28,821 nt of DNA from Podila epigama (GCA_015679605.1 JAAAVE010000163.1:1-28821), one strand, 5' to 3'; shown: positions 1 to 10,845, counted from the first letter of the stretch. The notes: generated by a model not told the origin, from the sequence alone. Program-made: numbers and translations.

Positions 1-1635
1 AAAAAAGAACAACATCCTCTCCTCACTGTTCTTACCTTGATAATGTCAACACCCGTTGGGAGAGTCAATCCCAGATTCTCAAATCGAATATCAAACGACC
101 TCTCAGCCTTGGAAAGACTCATGGTGCTGACATTCATGTTTCCTGCAGCAGCAGCAGCTAGGGCTAGACTCCGATGACTCGCTCCAAAGTCCAGACCGCC
201 CTCCTGGTCGCGTGGTGCCACCTGAGATCCCATCCTCCGTTGATCCTCAAGAATGATGGACTGTGCGAGACGAGCAGCCTCCTTTTGCGTCTTCTTTTCA
301 TTCGCAAGATCATCCGAATTATCACCCAGTTCCCGCAGTCTCTGGCGGTAGCGCAACCGTTGCGCACGGAACACACGTTTCTTGACCGCGAATACAGCCA
401 TGACCACAAGCGCAAACGCAAACAGGATAGCGCCAAGTCCATACTTTTCGACAGCCGAAGTGCCTTTGGGACAGAACGCCAGGAAATTACATGGCAACTG
501 GGGAAAAAGGAAAAAAAAGAAAGAGTTTTAGAGAAATGGAAGGAGTCCAAAAAAAAAAAAAAGAAGTTGTATAACTCAATAACTCAAGTAAGAGGAAATT
601 GGGACATAGCATTTGAATTTTATAAAATGTTACTCACAGCACTTGTGGAGGCCATTGGGCAAAAGTATCCTTCTGGGCATACTTCAATGGTCTTTGTGTC
701 AGCACTGCAGAGGTACCCCTTGCAGCAAAGCGTTGGCTGTGCGGTATTTGCGGGGCAATAGAAACCAGGGATACAGGGCACGGTGACGTTCGGGACAGGA
801 CAAAAGTTTCTACATGTCACCCAAACAATAATCAAGTAGTTTAGTGTCAAGGGAATTGTGGGCAGGCACGAAGGGGGAATTGGATGAAGAGGGTCGCGTC
901 AAGGAATGGAAATTATTTTGACCTAGGCCAGGTTGGAATATAGGCAGGACAGGGGGGGAGATGGTGATTTTGAGCTGTGGAAATGTGGTAGTGTGTGTGT
1001 GGATAGGAAAAAAGGACGAAAAAAAAGAACAAGAATCAGACAATGTTCTTCCATGGGTTCTTACCCTGCTTCACATTCCCATACAAGTCCAGAGCCTGTG
1101 CTCGACGGCTTTGCAGGTGTGGCGGCCACGGGACAGCCAGGAAGATTTGGGACCTGAATTTTCCACGCGACATGATTGAAAAAAAAAAGGTCTGGTTAGT
1201 AACAGGAATGTGCTGTAGAATATTTTGAGAACGAACAAAAAGAAAGAAAAAGAAAGAAAAAGAATGTACCGAAGGGTCACTATAAGTGTTCATGACATAG
1301 AGAAAGCTGTAGATGCTTTTTTCAGGCTGAAAGGTCATGGGAAGAGCAGCCCGAATATCGGTCCGTGTTTCCTCAATGTGAAATTCGTTAATCGTCTTTT
1401 GAAGCTTGTCCAGACTGAGACCATTGGGGAACGTGAGCCCTGCTGGTAGGGGTAGTTCGGTAACACTATCCAAGTTGACGCTGTTCTTGATGATGGGGAG
1501 TTGAGCAAGGACCTGTTGACCTTTAGATTGGGGTCGATGTGTGGCCTCTTGGTCGTCCGACGCGACATCATGCTTTTCATCTCGTTTGGAGAGGAGGTCG
1601 GAGGAGTGACGATCGTTACCCCGTCTTTGGTCCAT
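1..1635 (-). CDS. ABCG-family ABC transporter with Cys-rich ectodomain (partial, 5' part of gene)
   Basis: The gene runs off the left edge. Exons (minus): 1635-1270, 1153-1065, 809-638 and 497-36, with the last donor at 35; all junctions keep frame and give 363 residues. Residues about 150-223 hold a Cys-rich extracellular module with repeated CxxGYxC / GFYCP motifs (for example ending CPEGYFCPMAST). A membrane helix follows at about 229-247, then a basic cytosolic stretch and the start of the nucleotide-binding domain (FDIRFENLGLTLPTG). The Walker motifs lie outside the window. This order (Cys-rich ectodomain, one helix, ABC domain) is that of plant ABCG24/28-like half-transporters and relatives of yeast Adp1; the substrate is unknown. 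The ATG at 1635 gives a hydrophilic N-terminus without a signal peptide, which is odd for a protein whose Cys module should be outside. An upstream exon, for example in the Leu/Phe-rich minus-strand ORF starting near 2256, may have been missed. Confidence 0.82.
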
Positions 1636-3171
1636 TTTGTATAATGGCAGAAGAGGGATGTGAGATGAAAAATGAAGCAGAGATGGTTACGGGATGGAGA
1701 GGTTATGTGTGTGTATGAATGAATGTATGTATGTACAAGAGGGGAGGGGGGGTTGAAGAGAAAGAAAATTGGGCTTGAGTGGTTCCCCGGCTGTGGATGG
1801 GTGAGGGCGGTGGATGTGAAGGTAGTTTGTTATTAGGGTGCGCAACAATGATGGGAGAGGGGTGTAACGAAGGGTGGAGCGAGCAAGTAGGAAGAGCTCA
1901 AATATAAAAATGAGGAACAAGGACTACACCCCTTTTCACCCCAAGATAATCCCAGCAATGACAGCGTTCCGGTTTATGTTTAGAAGGATGATGTTGGAAA
2001 GGACAGGAAAAGAGAGATAGACCGAACCACTACCAGGGCTTATGGAGTTCAGGGTAGATAGAACAGAGGGAGAAAGAAAGAGAGTGTGTGAGAGTGAGTA
2101 TGAATGTGTGTGTAATTTATACAGGGATAGAAGGCCGTAGAGTGGGAAGCGAAGGATGGGAAGCAAGAAGAAGAAAAAGAAAAGAAGAAAAAGAAGAACA
2201 AGAAGAACAAGAAGAAGAAGGAGAGACGCGTTAATGAACACCGAACGCGACATTGAGAATATCTTTGCAATACCAATATTGATTGATTGATTGACTGACT
2301 GACAGTCCAAAGTCCAAAGCACAAGACAAAGAGAGGTGGTACTCGTCGTGAAGGTGCCTTTTTGGTACGCAGGTGAAGCAAAATTGTGATCGGTACGATG
2401 CTGACTGAGATCCTTTTTCCCCTTTTCTCTTTTGTAGAGTACATTGACAGATGGGCGAAGGAGGGTCAATCCATAATAACATATTCACATATTCTGGTTC
2501 TGCCTGACATGCTGAAAATGTTGTCTGTTCTTTTCAGAAGAGTGTGATTGATTGGGTCACGGAGTCATAGATTACAATCTCGTGATACCAACTAATTAAG
2601 GGCCGGCATCATTTTGGATTAAAACAGGTTTTAATAGGGTCATCCGTTGGGGTTTAATAATTTTCTGCCTAAAGACAGGCAAGGAAAAGATGTTGAGAAA
2701 GACACACACACAGACAGGCAGACGCACACACAGAGACACAAAAACGACTATGGATGGTGGTTAATAATAAAAAAAACCCCCCCAAAATGCATGGGAATCT
2801 CTTTTTTTAATCCATTCCATCCATTTATTCATTTTGTCCAACCAACCAAACACCATCTCGTTATCGACAACACGTTTTTTATTTTCCTAAATTCGCGTTA
2901 CCATCAACCACTCGAATTCCAGTCCACTCCTTTTCTTGCTGCCTGTCCTGTCATTTTTATCTTTCTGTCTATCCTCCTCCTCCTCCTCCTCACCCACCGT
3001 TCTCTCCCACGCGGTGACACCCAATTATCATTGCAAACACGCCTTTCTCGCTGCAACAACCCTGGCTGGTCTCCTTCCTTCCTGTTTTTTTTTTTCTTTT
3101 CTTTTGATCCCTTGCGATACTAATCTGTGTTACCAGCAACAGAGAATCCATAATCATATCCATCGGATGGA
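1636..3171. other. Divergent intergenic/promoter region between ABC transporter and PX gene
   Basis: This 1.5 kb stretch separates two genes that point away from each other. It holds a purine-rich AAG/AGA tract at about 2161-2224, a GATT/GACT tetramer run at about 2279-2304, a CA-rich stretch at about 2700-2742 and pyrimidine-rich DNA from 2935 to 3110. Open frames here are low complexity and I support none as a gene. The minus-strand ORF beginning near 2256 starts with MSRSVF and a run of Leu/Phe encoded by CTT/TTC repeats. It could be a signal-peptide exon of the transporter or simply the antisense of the purine tract. Confidence 0.5.
2161..2224. repeat. Purine-rich AAG/AGA microsatellite
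   Basis: About 60 bases are almost purely A and G on the plus strand, dominated by AAG and AGA triplets. It lies in the promoter region between the ABC transporter and the PX gene. Confidence 0.75.
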
Positions 3172-3187
3172 ATGGGGTCCGACCTGA
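3167..3187 (+). promoter_or_regulatory. Six-codon upstream ORF overlapping the PX gene start
   Basis: An ATG five bases before the chosen start opens a tiny frame (MEWGPT, stop at 3187) that overlaps the first codons of the main frame. If both lie in the mRNA, ribosomes must skip this ATG or be lost, which would lower translation. The main start is chosen because only its frame joins the next exon. Confidence 0.4.
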
Positions 3188-6100
3188 GAATCTCTGCCAG
3201 GGACCTCTTGGCCCTGGCCCAAAAAGTCAGTGGTAAGTCCAGCGCATAACAGGCCATGGGTACGTTCGTTCGTTTTTACTTGACTTTTGTTCAATCTTTG
3301 GATGGATAACCACCCCCTTGAGTGCCATGTGCAAAGGCCATATGCCAAGTAAATCCTCTTGATGTTTGCTTTTGTCCTTTTCAAGACAGAGGAAAAGAAA
3401 ACAGTAGCAAAAGTCAGTGAATCATATTTTGGACAGCGACAATGACCATCAGAGAACGATCGATAGATTAAGAGACCTCACTCACTCAATTCTTCCCCCC
3501 ATTCCTCACCCTAATCTTTCTACATCAATGCTGCAACATAGTATTACTACAACGCCGTGAATCATTGCTTGGTGACATTGACCACGACGATTCAGCCTTG
3601 ACATCAGAATTCGAAACAGGCAAGTATGCATGGCACGAAAGAAGCTGACAATGTAAAAAATGAAAAACGAAACTGACTATTGTTATCTGGCCTATCGCAT
3701 GTGTTGTTTCTTACTTGCAATAGTTGTCAGCCTACAACGGCTGGTGACAGATGCAAGCAAAGACCTAAAGGCCACGCTTGAAGATATCAAAGACACTGAG
3801 GACAATGACCAATCTCGAATCATTCGCGTAGCAATGGAACCCCTACAGCTTCTCGTCCGTGAGGCGTTACAAAGTGAGTGCAACCGAACGTTGGCCTACG
3901 GCTTTTAAAGACGAACCCCATCCAATTATGCCTTCATATTAACCATTCCATCATCATCCCCCAGACCGTGTCGTTGTTGCATCGGAAACCGAGCTCCACG
4001 AGACCCTGGCTCAACAGGCTGTTCCTTCAGTCCCTGCATCACCAACAACGACAGTTAGGCAATACCATATCCCAGGAGCCTTTGTAACGGCACCGGCAAC
4101 GGCGAACATGGCTCCCGGCACGCCGCCATCCGTGAGCCGTCATCATCTTGGCTTGTTCTCGACTTCGCCCAAATTTGCCGCACAATCGCCGTTTGCTCCC
4201 CCCAACAGACCACCATCAGCATCGCGCCTCAATACAACTACAGTCCCAGCTCTCACACCTCCGTCCCCTCCATCTCCACCATCACTGCCAACATCCCCGC
4301 CTCAACCCTGGTCCACCCCATTGCTTACCAAAGGTGATTCACCAGCTGTAGACAGTGTCTCTACTGAAACTTTGCCAGCCTCCACATCTATATTTACACC
4401 GGTGGAAGAAGGGCCCCTCTCCATCGCAACGGGACCGACCATCACACGTCCGATGCGAATTAATAGACCCACACTAGTCGACAAACAGCTGGACTCGGCA
4501 ACCACCTCTTCTTCAATGTCCTCAGCAGTCTCCTTTTCCACCCCAATCTCATCGCCCCTGGATCGTCCAAACTCACCACTTCATCCTAGGAGTACTGAAG
4601 CGTTGGAACAAAATATGTCTAAAGACAAGAGAGCAGAACAGACTGTAGAGCCACCAATACAACAAGAACCTGTTGCCTCTACCAAGTCATCGGTGTCGCC
4701 ATCTTTATCTTTTCCGAAATCAGCGCCATCCCCGGCTAGACGCGTGCCACGAGGACTCTTTTCAACAGCCACTATCCAAAGACCGGAACCACCACCCCAG
4801 TCCTCCATAACCTCAACAGGAGTCAATGACCAAAATGATGTAAACAACACTAATCTTCAATTGACAGCAAAGTCGCATCCCCAATCTCCACCATTGCTAC
4901 CAGCGACAGAGGAACCAAAGCCAGAGACAAAAAGTCACACAAAAACTCCTCTTTCTTCTTCTCCACCTGCGACGACGTCCTCCTTCACCCCATCAACGCC
5001 TCTTGCTCCAGCACATGCCTCTCCTTCACCTCACCCACTGCAGAGATCATCTCATCATGCAAAACCCTCACCGATTCAGACGAGCCCTCAATCTCTGAAT
5101 GGCAGCAGTTCTCGACGACCATCATCTACAGCACAAGAAGAAAACGAAAGACTCAGCCAATTAGCCCGTGACTTGGAAAGTGCCATGAATCCAACCCCAA
5201 CAGAGGAAAGACCGCAACCCTATTTTCTACAAGGAAAGGGGCTCTTGGTACGCATCCCTAGTCAAGTGTCTATGGATGATGGCTTGCTAGAGGATGGACG
5301 TCAAGACTTTGGCGAGTGTTCAGAGGTAACGAAGTGTTAACACGATTTCTCAGAATGGGTAGTACGAATTTTGCCTCATACAAACGTTTTACAATATATA
5401 TCTCATACGCGTGTCATGTCCTTCTTATTTATAATGGCAGGAATCGGACAACAATTATGATGAAAGCATCGATCGCTCATTAGGACTGGACCGGGGACAA
5501 GGTTCACTTCATCGACAACGTTCTGGAGGGAAAGGGAGATTCAGGATTAACCGATCAAAGTCCAGGAACCGGTCTAAATCGCGGCAGGAGAAGAAGAAAC
5601 CAGCCCTGAAGCCTATTGAGATGGGTATCCCAAGCACGCTCACGTCATCGGATTGGCCCTTTGACAAGTCGCCGCCGTCCCAGGCCTTTATAGACCCATT
5701 GCAACTAGGACGAGGGAGAGATATTCACAGTGAAGGGCGAGAGAGGCCGGCTACATTTTCGCCTCTGACGACTTCTGGCCCAAGTTCGGCAACTGGGTCT
5801 CAGGCATCATCAGCCACGCGTCTACTATCTCGCATCAACGACCAGCAACAATACCGTCAACAACAGGAGCAGGAACTGCAGTTCCAACGTCGTCAGAAAC
5901 ACTTGCAGAAACTACAACCGCAACCGCAAGCCCAAGGCCACGGCCACAGTCGACAATCATCTATGGCATCAACGCTTTCAAGTAAATCCAGGACAGGACC
6001 TCATCTTCCTTTTGCAGATGCAGTGTCCATTGCTAATCCACTCCGAGTAGGGCGTGGTATAGGCTCTTTTACAGTTTACAGCATTACGCTGACTCTTTGC

Positions 6101-7093
6101 GATCCAGCTGAATCATTGAAATTGAACCGCCGCACCGAAAACATGACGCTGCTTGATGCAACGAAGCCTGGACCACAACGGGAAGGAGTAGCAGGGAAAA
6201 AGACATTCACGGAGGCAGCTGGTTCTGTCTCAGAGGATGCACCTTGTACACCTACGGGAACAGGATTGAGAAGTCCAACAAAGGCTGCCCAGATGATGAC
6301 TAGGTCATTGTCATTCCCCGAGTTGGGATATTCTGCAGAACGGCTTTTGATGGGTCTGGTGTATACAGAGGGCTCAAGTTCGTCTGCATCGGCTACGGCT
6401 ACGGCTACGGCTCCATTACCAAACAGACTGCCGCACTCAGAAGATACTTCACAACACGAGCAACGGCAACAGCAACAGCAACATCAACAAGGCGCAAGAC
6501 AATCGACGACTCTCTCGCCATTGGCAACTGCACCACCACCACGTGTCATCCAGGTGCGAAAGCGTTACTCTGATTTTGTGGCACTCCGGGCGCAGTTGGT
6601 AGAGGCGTACAGGGATAAGACAAGACTGAATATCTTTTCAAGTCGCTCGAGGTCGTCATCACGCCAACCTTCAAACAGCAGAGATATGTCTACAGCACAT
6701 CTCCGTGTGCACTCTGAGAACTCGAGACCCATCTCATCAAGTGATGAGGATGATGACTATAATGACGGGAGCGAGGACGAGTACATCGAGGCTGGTTTAA
6801 GTAACGAAAGACGCCGCCACCCTCATCATCATGGAGAAGCACGACGGTATGGCAACTTTAGTGCCAGTGTTGCAGAAGGAACAATGGCATCCTCAGACCA
6901 GTGGATCGCAACAGATTCCATTATCCGTGGCATGCCACGATTACCTCCGAAACGGGTGATTGGCAAGTTCCGACCAGCGTTCGTGGAGAAGCGACGACGC
7001 GAATTGGAATACTTTTTGGAATGGGTGGTGGCTCACCCTGTCATTGGTGACTGCCCCGTCGTTGTACAATGGTTCCTAGGAGATTCTCTCTGA
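3172..7093 (+). CDS. PX-domain protein with disordered Pro/Ser/Thr-rich middle (five exons)
   Basis: Exons 3172-3232, 3542-3619, 3724-3873, 3965-5325 and 5441-7093 join in frame to 1100 residues. Residues 1-125 are helical and charged. Residues about 130-600 are Pro/Ser/Thr-rich and probably disordered, followed by an Arg/Ser/Lys-rich and a Gln-rich stretch. A PX domain fills residues about 755-1100: first strands (GSFTVYSITLTL), the RYSDF motif at 925-929 whose Arg is the typical phosphoinositide contact, the LPPK loop at 1051-1054 and the closing helices (RRRELEYFLEWVV). PX domains bind phosphoinositides, chiefly PI3P on endosomes, so a role at endosomal or vacuolar membranes is likely; this is a family inference. 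Two insertions of about 145 and 100 residues split the domain. The second intron uses a GC donor. The stop is followed at once by another TGA and by AATAAA. I could not name an orthologue. Confidence 0.85.
3620..3723 (+). other. GC-AG intron in the PX gene
   Basis: The exon ends ACAG and the intron starts GCAAGT, ending TTGCAATAG. Only this GC donor keeps the frame (...EFET then VVSLQRLV...). The nearest GT two codons later (GTATGC) shifts the frame to a stop within 20 codons. The strong AG|GCAAGT context is what known GC-AG introns use. Confidence 0.75.
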
Positions 7094-7095
7094 TG

Positions 7096-7101
7096 AATAA
7101 A
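7096..7101 (+). terminator. AATAAA polyadenylation signal of the PX gene
   Basis: An exact AATAAA lies three bases after the stop codon of the PX gene. The next gene converges from the other strand 270 bases on, so the 3' untranslated region is expected to be short. Confidence 0.4.
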
Positions 7102-7363
7102 AATTCGAAAAGTGACTTTCTTGACCATGGATGGATGGTATGTCAGTTCTTTGCGAGAACGGCAAAGAGCGAGTCTGAGTGTGGTTTTTCATCAATCTTA
7201 CTTCAAATTTCGAAGTAACGCGAGAAACGTTCGTCAGCATTTCCAGTTATGTATTGGGCATCATACTATTTTTTATTTTGATATATGTTCAACTTTGTAC
7301 AAAACTGTGGTAGTTTTCTTTTTTTTTTTGCGTCGTTCTGGTTGGTACAAAACGTATAGACCA

Positions 7364-7881
7364 TTAACAGATAATACAGCATACTGCACCCTTCTTTTTC
7401 ATGTGCTTTGTTGCAGCAGCCTCTTCTTCCACAGGAACAGGAACAGCAACAGAGTCTTTGTCAATATTGTTGCTGGTATTGTGGGTGTAACCCTGATTGT
7501 CGTGTTGTTCCTTTGGCGCCAATTCATCGTGATCGACTCTTGCGTCCTGTTGGTATTGGGGTTGGATGTCATATTGCTGCCGAGAAGGTGACAATGGAGT
7601 TGTAGATTGACCATACCTATAGTCATACCCTTGTTCATTCCAGTTTTGGCCTTGGCCTTTCCGGTGATCTTGCTGCACATGATGAGAATATTGATCTTGA
7701 CGGTACTCTTGCTCATGGATATGATCATACTGTTGGTATTTTTGATGAGGTTGGTGTTGCATGTGTGATCCTTGATGCTGTTGTTGTTGGTCTTGCCTGT
7801 GGTCATAGCCTTCGTATTGTTGCCGATGCTGGCGAGGTTGCTGTTGTTGCTGCTGCTGTTGTTGCTGCTGCTGCTGCCGTT

Positions 7882-7921
<40 letters not shown>

Positions 7922-10721
7922 AGATCGTTGCGAAGGTGATGTTGGGTATGTACTACTTTCATCATCAATACTATAATGCTGACGAGATGGAGAATCGTAA
8001 GAGCGTCCATAGCCACTGTTTTGGCTTTGGTGGTGATAACCCCTTTGCTCGGCCTGCTGCTGCTGTTGCTGCTGCTGTTGAAACTGGTATTCTTGAGTAT
8101 GAGCTTGACTATTGCTGTTGTTATAATATGTCTTGTCAAACTGATTTCGTCGCGATTCATTGCCGGCGGCTTTCACTGGTCTTTCGATTGGAGCAAAGTC
8201 ATCCATCTGAATATCTGCATAGAAATCTCGGGAATTGTTGTACCGCTCTGTTTGGTCAATGGTTTTACTCCGTTGACGTTGTTGTCTACTTGAACTGTCA
8301 GACCCTTTCATAGCACCTCGAACGTCCTACATGTGTTTTATAATTCCCACCAATGAATTTACAAAAGGGCGCATGTCATGAAAAAAAACTTTAGTATCAC
8401 TTTCTCTTGGAAGCACAATCATGGCATCTTTCTGAGAGGTACTAAAAGGATTAAGAGGATAGCCTTTTCTTATATTTCTACTTACCAGCGCTTCGATATC
8501 GTTCTCGACCACATGGCCATTGTGGTCGAGTGCAGGTGCTTGTACTGCCTTGGATGGTATATCATACCGCTGACGTCCCTCAGTGTTGCGTCGTGTTCGC
8601 CTTGGTCGATCAGGTCGTGATGACGCAGCGCCAGTGCCAGTGGCAGCGACGTTGTCTGGCGTGGAAGGATCCATGGTAAGCGTCACTTGAGCATTGCTGT
8701 TTTGCAGACTTGAACGTGGCGATGAGTTTCTCTCTGCTGGTGTTGGCGTCTTGATTTCTCTTGGAGTAGGCTCTGGCTCGGAACTCGAGTGCTTTTGACG
8801 ACGCTCGCGTGATGATCGTTCGAGGGATGATCGCGTTTGCTCAGAGGGTATCGGCGTGTTCACTGTCGAGTCTCGACCATCGTCCTTTTGGTCCACTATC
8901 TTTGGCATCTTATCCTTGGACTGTGTGGTATCAGTGTTTCGAGTGTTGGATGACGCAGCAGCTCCTTTAGATCCTGCAAGACTTGTGCTCGACGCTGCCT
9001 TTTCTCTATCATAGCTTGCAAATGGGTTCCCGATTGCGCCAGGAGCCGTCGGTAGTCGATAGAGGGGCGCATTGTAGTCATCACTGTAGGCAATCACGTC
9101 GTGGTTAAAGAGGCCTTCTTCCTTGATTCTTCTTGCGACTGCTGGAAGAATCATGTCATCATGGCTAGGCTTTGGTAACGAGGATTTCGGTGCAGTTTCT
9201 CGGTTTTTTTGGGCATCTTCTTTCGTCAAAGCAATCCCGGACTTTATCGACATTGGCATGGGTGATTTTGGAGAGCCAGGGGCAGAGCTGTTTTTTGCAA
9301 AGTCGAGTGTTGTTTTTGTCGTGGTGGTAGTTGTATTGGATGCAGGCGCACTATGAGGTGGTGATTTGGTAGAGCATGTGTTGTCGTCTGTTTTTACTTT
9401 GGTCGATGTTTGCTCTTCATTTTTTGTTGACTTTTGCTCAGATGTCTTATTATTATTGTTCTTGTTGGCTGTGTCCTTCTTGAAAAATGTGGGTTCCATT
9501 GAAGGTGTGAAGGTAGGTGGTGTCGAGGGCATGAACGGGTCGATAATCTTCTCGTCGAACGAGTACGAGTAAGATGACGAAGGTTGGAGTGATGATTTTG
9601 CACCATTTGTATTACTTCTGCTCCTACCGGTGTTGTTTATATTGTTGTTGCTCTTGTTTTGCTTTGGAATAGGCCGTGGAGTGGATGGTGCCGAAGCATT
9701 CTTTGAGATAGAGGTGCCTGTCCCTGCGCCTGTTCCTGCGTCTGTTCCTATGCCTGTTCCTATGCTTGTTCCTATGCCTGTCCCTGTCCCTGTTGCTGTC
9801 CCTGTTGCTGCAGAAGGTCTTCTTGGCCTCGAGGTGTTGTCACGATAAACACTTTCACCAGTCGCTCTTCTGGCCTTTGGGGCGGGGATGCGGCTTTGTG
9901 AGGTGGTAGCCCTGCCTTGTTTCTGGGACTGGGAGGAGTGAGACATTCGACCATCCAACACCATCGTTGCAATTGCGCGGACAGGTAACAGAGTAGAACA
10001 ACCAACAAGGTCAATTGAGAAAAAGCGATAGAGATAGAGCGAGTGAGAGAAAAGAGAGAGAAAGACGGAACCCGGAAATAGAGAGAAGAGCCAGACCATG
10101 CATAGAGAGCACGTTGAAAAAAAAAAAAGACCATTTACAAGAATTGGTTAGTACTCAAGTCAGACATGGTGTAGATGTTGGTTCTCTTTGTTCATGGTTA
10201 AATACTTGTGCATATACTCGCATAATAGAGAGAGGAACAAGAAGAAGACGAAGAAGAAAAAAAAAAAAGCTCTCGTTCTCATCTGTTTTACGAGATATGA
10301 TATTCTGCAAGAAATACAACATGCATTTGCTTTGTTGAGAGTGGTTACAACTCTCGACCCTTGATGCTACTTACAAATGCCGGGGTACCATAGGCTTCGT
10401 CATCCCGAGGATTCAGCACTTCGACCGACTATATATGTATAATTTGGGTCATGATAGCAGAATTGCAGCGAGAAAAAAAAAAGGACAATAAAGACGATCA
10501 ACAGAAATGAAAAACATGGACTATATACAAAAGGACATTATTACTGTCGCACGAAACTAGGGGTGAGGATAATATTATAACAGTGTTTGAGCTTTTTTCT
10601 CTTTTTGTGAGCCACAACTCGAGTCCAAATGGTCGAACTTGTGGAATGAATGAAAAAAGGAATGGAGGGAAAACAAGAAAAAAAGATGCGATGCAATTGT
10701 GGTACCAACCTTATAGTCCAT
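7364..10721 (-). CDS. Gln-rich low-complexity protein ending in a CaaX-like prenylation box
   Basis: Proposed exons (minus): 10721-10710 (MDYK), 10428-10375 (SVEVLNPRDDEAYGTPAF), 9928-8486 and 8326-7364; joined in frame they give 823 residues. The two large exons are certain; the two small ones are inferred. The middle is Ser/Thr/Pro-rich and holds an island without low complexity (AVARRIKEEGLFNHDV, then YNAPLYRLP and NPFASYD). The last third is Gln-rich with several polyQ runs. The protein ends KKKGAVCCIIC: a basic patch, a second Cys and a C-I-I-C box that fits farnesylation, with possible palmitoylation of the neighbouring Cys. That predicts attachment to the cytosolic face of a membrane. 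I recognise no enzyme or named domain. If the small exons are wrong, the fallback start is the ATG at 9964 (813 residues). Confidence 0.75.
7838..7922 (-). repeat. CAG/CAA polyglutamine repeat in coding DNA
   Basis: A run of CAG, CAA and occasional CGG triplets on the minus strand codes for Gln with spaced Arg, next to an imperfect repeat of QRQQR type. It lies in the last exon of the CaaX-box protein. Mixed CAG/CAA codons suggest selection for Gln rather than recent slippage alone. Confidence 0.85.
9715..9811 (-). repeat. Coding minisatellite for Gly-Thr/Gly-Ile repeats
   Basis: Degenerate 6- and 12-bp units (plus-strand pattern CCTGTTCCTATG) code on the minus strand for alternating G-T, G-I, G-A and A-T pairs in the third exon of the CaaX-box protein. 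Such a tract is expected to vary in length between strains. Confidence 0.8.
9929..10374 (-). other. Inferred intron with perfect TACTAAC branch site and long AG-free tract
   Basis: A strong donor (GTAAGTAG) follows the small exon at 10428-10375. A perfect TACTAAC lies at 10153-10147, and the first AG after it on the minus strand is at 9930-9929, after 216 pyrimidine-rich bases with no AG. That AG is in the right phase for the next coding exon. The ATG at 9964 would then be intronic. Confidence 0.6.
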
Positions 10722-10835
10722 GGCTGTTTTTTTTTTGCTGCTGCTATCCACCTGAATTTCCAACCCCCCTTTCCACTACTCTACTCTACTGTACTCTACT
10801 CCTTGTTGAATGAGTTTTGTTTTGTTTTGTTTTTT

Positions 10836-10845
10836 NNNNNNNNNN
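10836..10845. other. Assembly gap (10 N)
   Basis: Ten N follow a TTTTG/poly-T run, so the true length here is unknown. The gap sits about 115 bases upstream of the proposed CaaX-box start. Confidence 0.98.

Noticed and set aside
174-761. Plus-strand 195-residue ORF
   Set aside because: It is antisense to two transporter exons and the intron between them, with no domain.
1936-2469. Minus-strand 177-residue ORF with a Leu/Phe run
   Set aside because: Low complexity caused by the AAG/AGA tract; no splice partner that I could show. Kept only as a candidate for a missing signal-peptide exon.
7765-8313. Plus-strand ORF rich in Ala and Val
   Set aside because: It is the antisense of the CAG/CAA Gln repeats of the CaaX-box gene.
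9962-10099. Hydrophobic N-terminal extension (MVWLFSLFPG...) of the large minus-strand frame, possible signal peptide
   Set aside because: It lies in the pyrimidine-rich tract after the TACTAAC branch site, and a secretion signal does not fit a protein with a cytosolic CaaX box.
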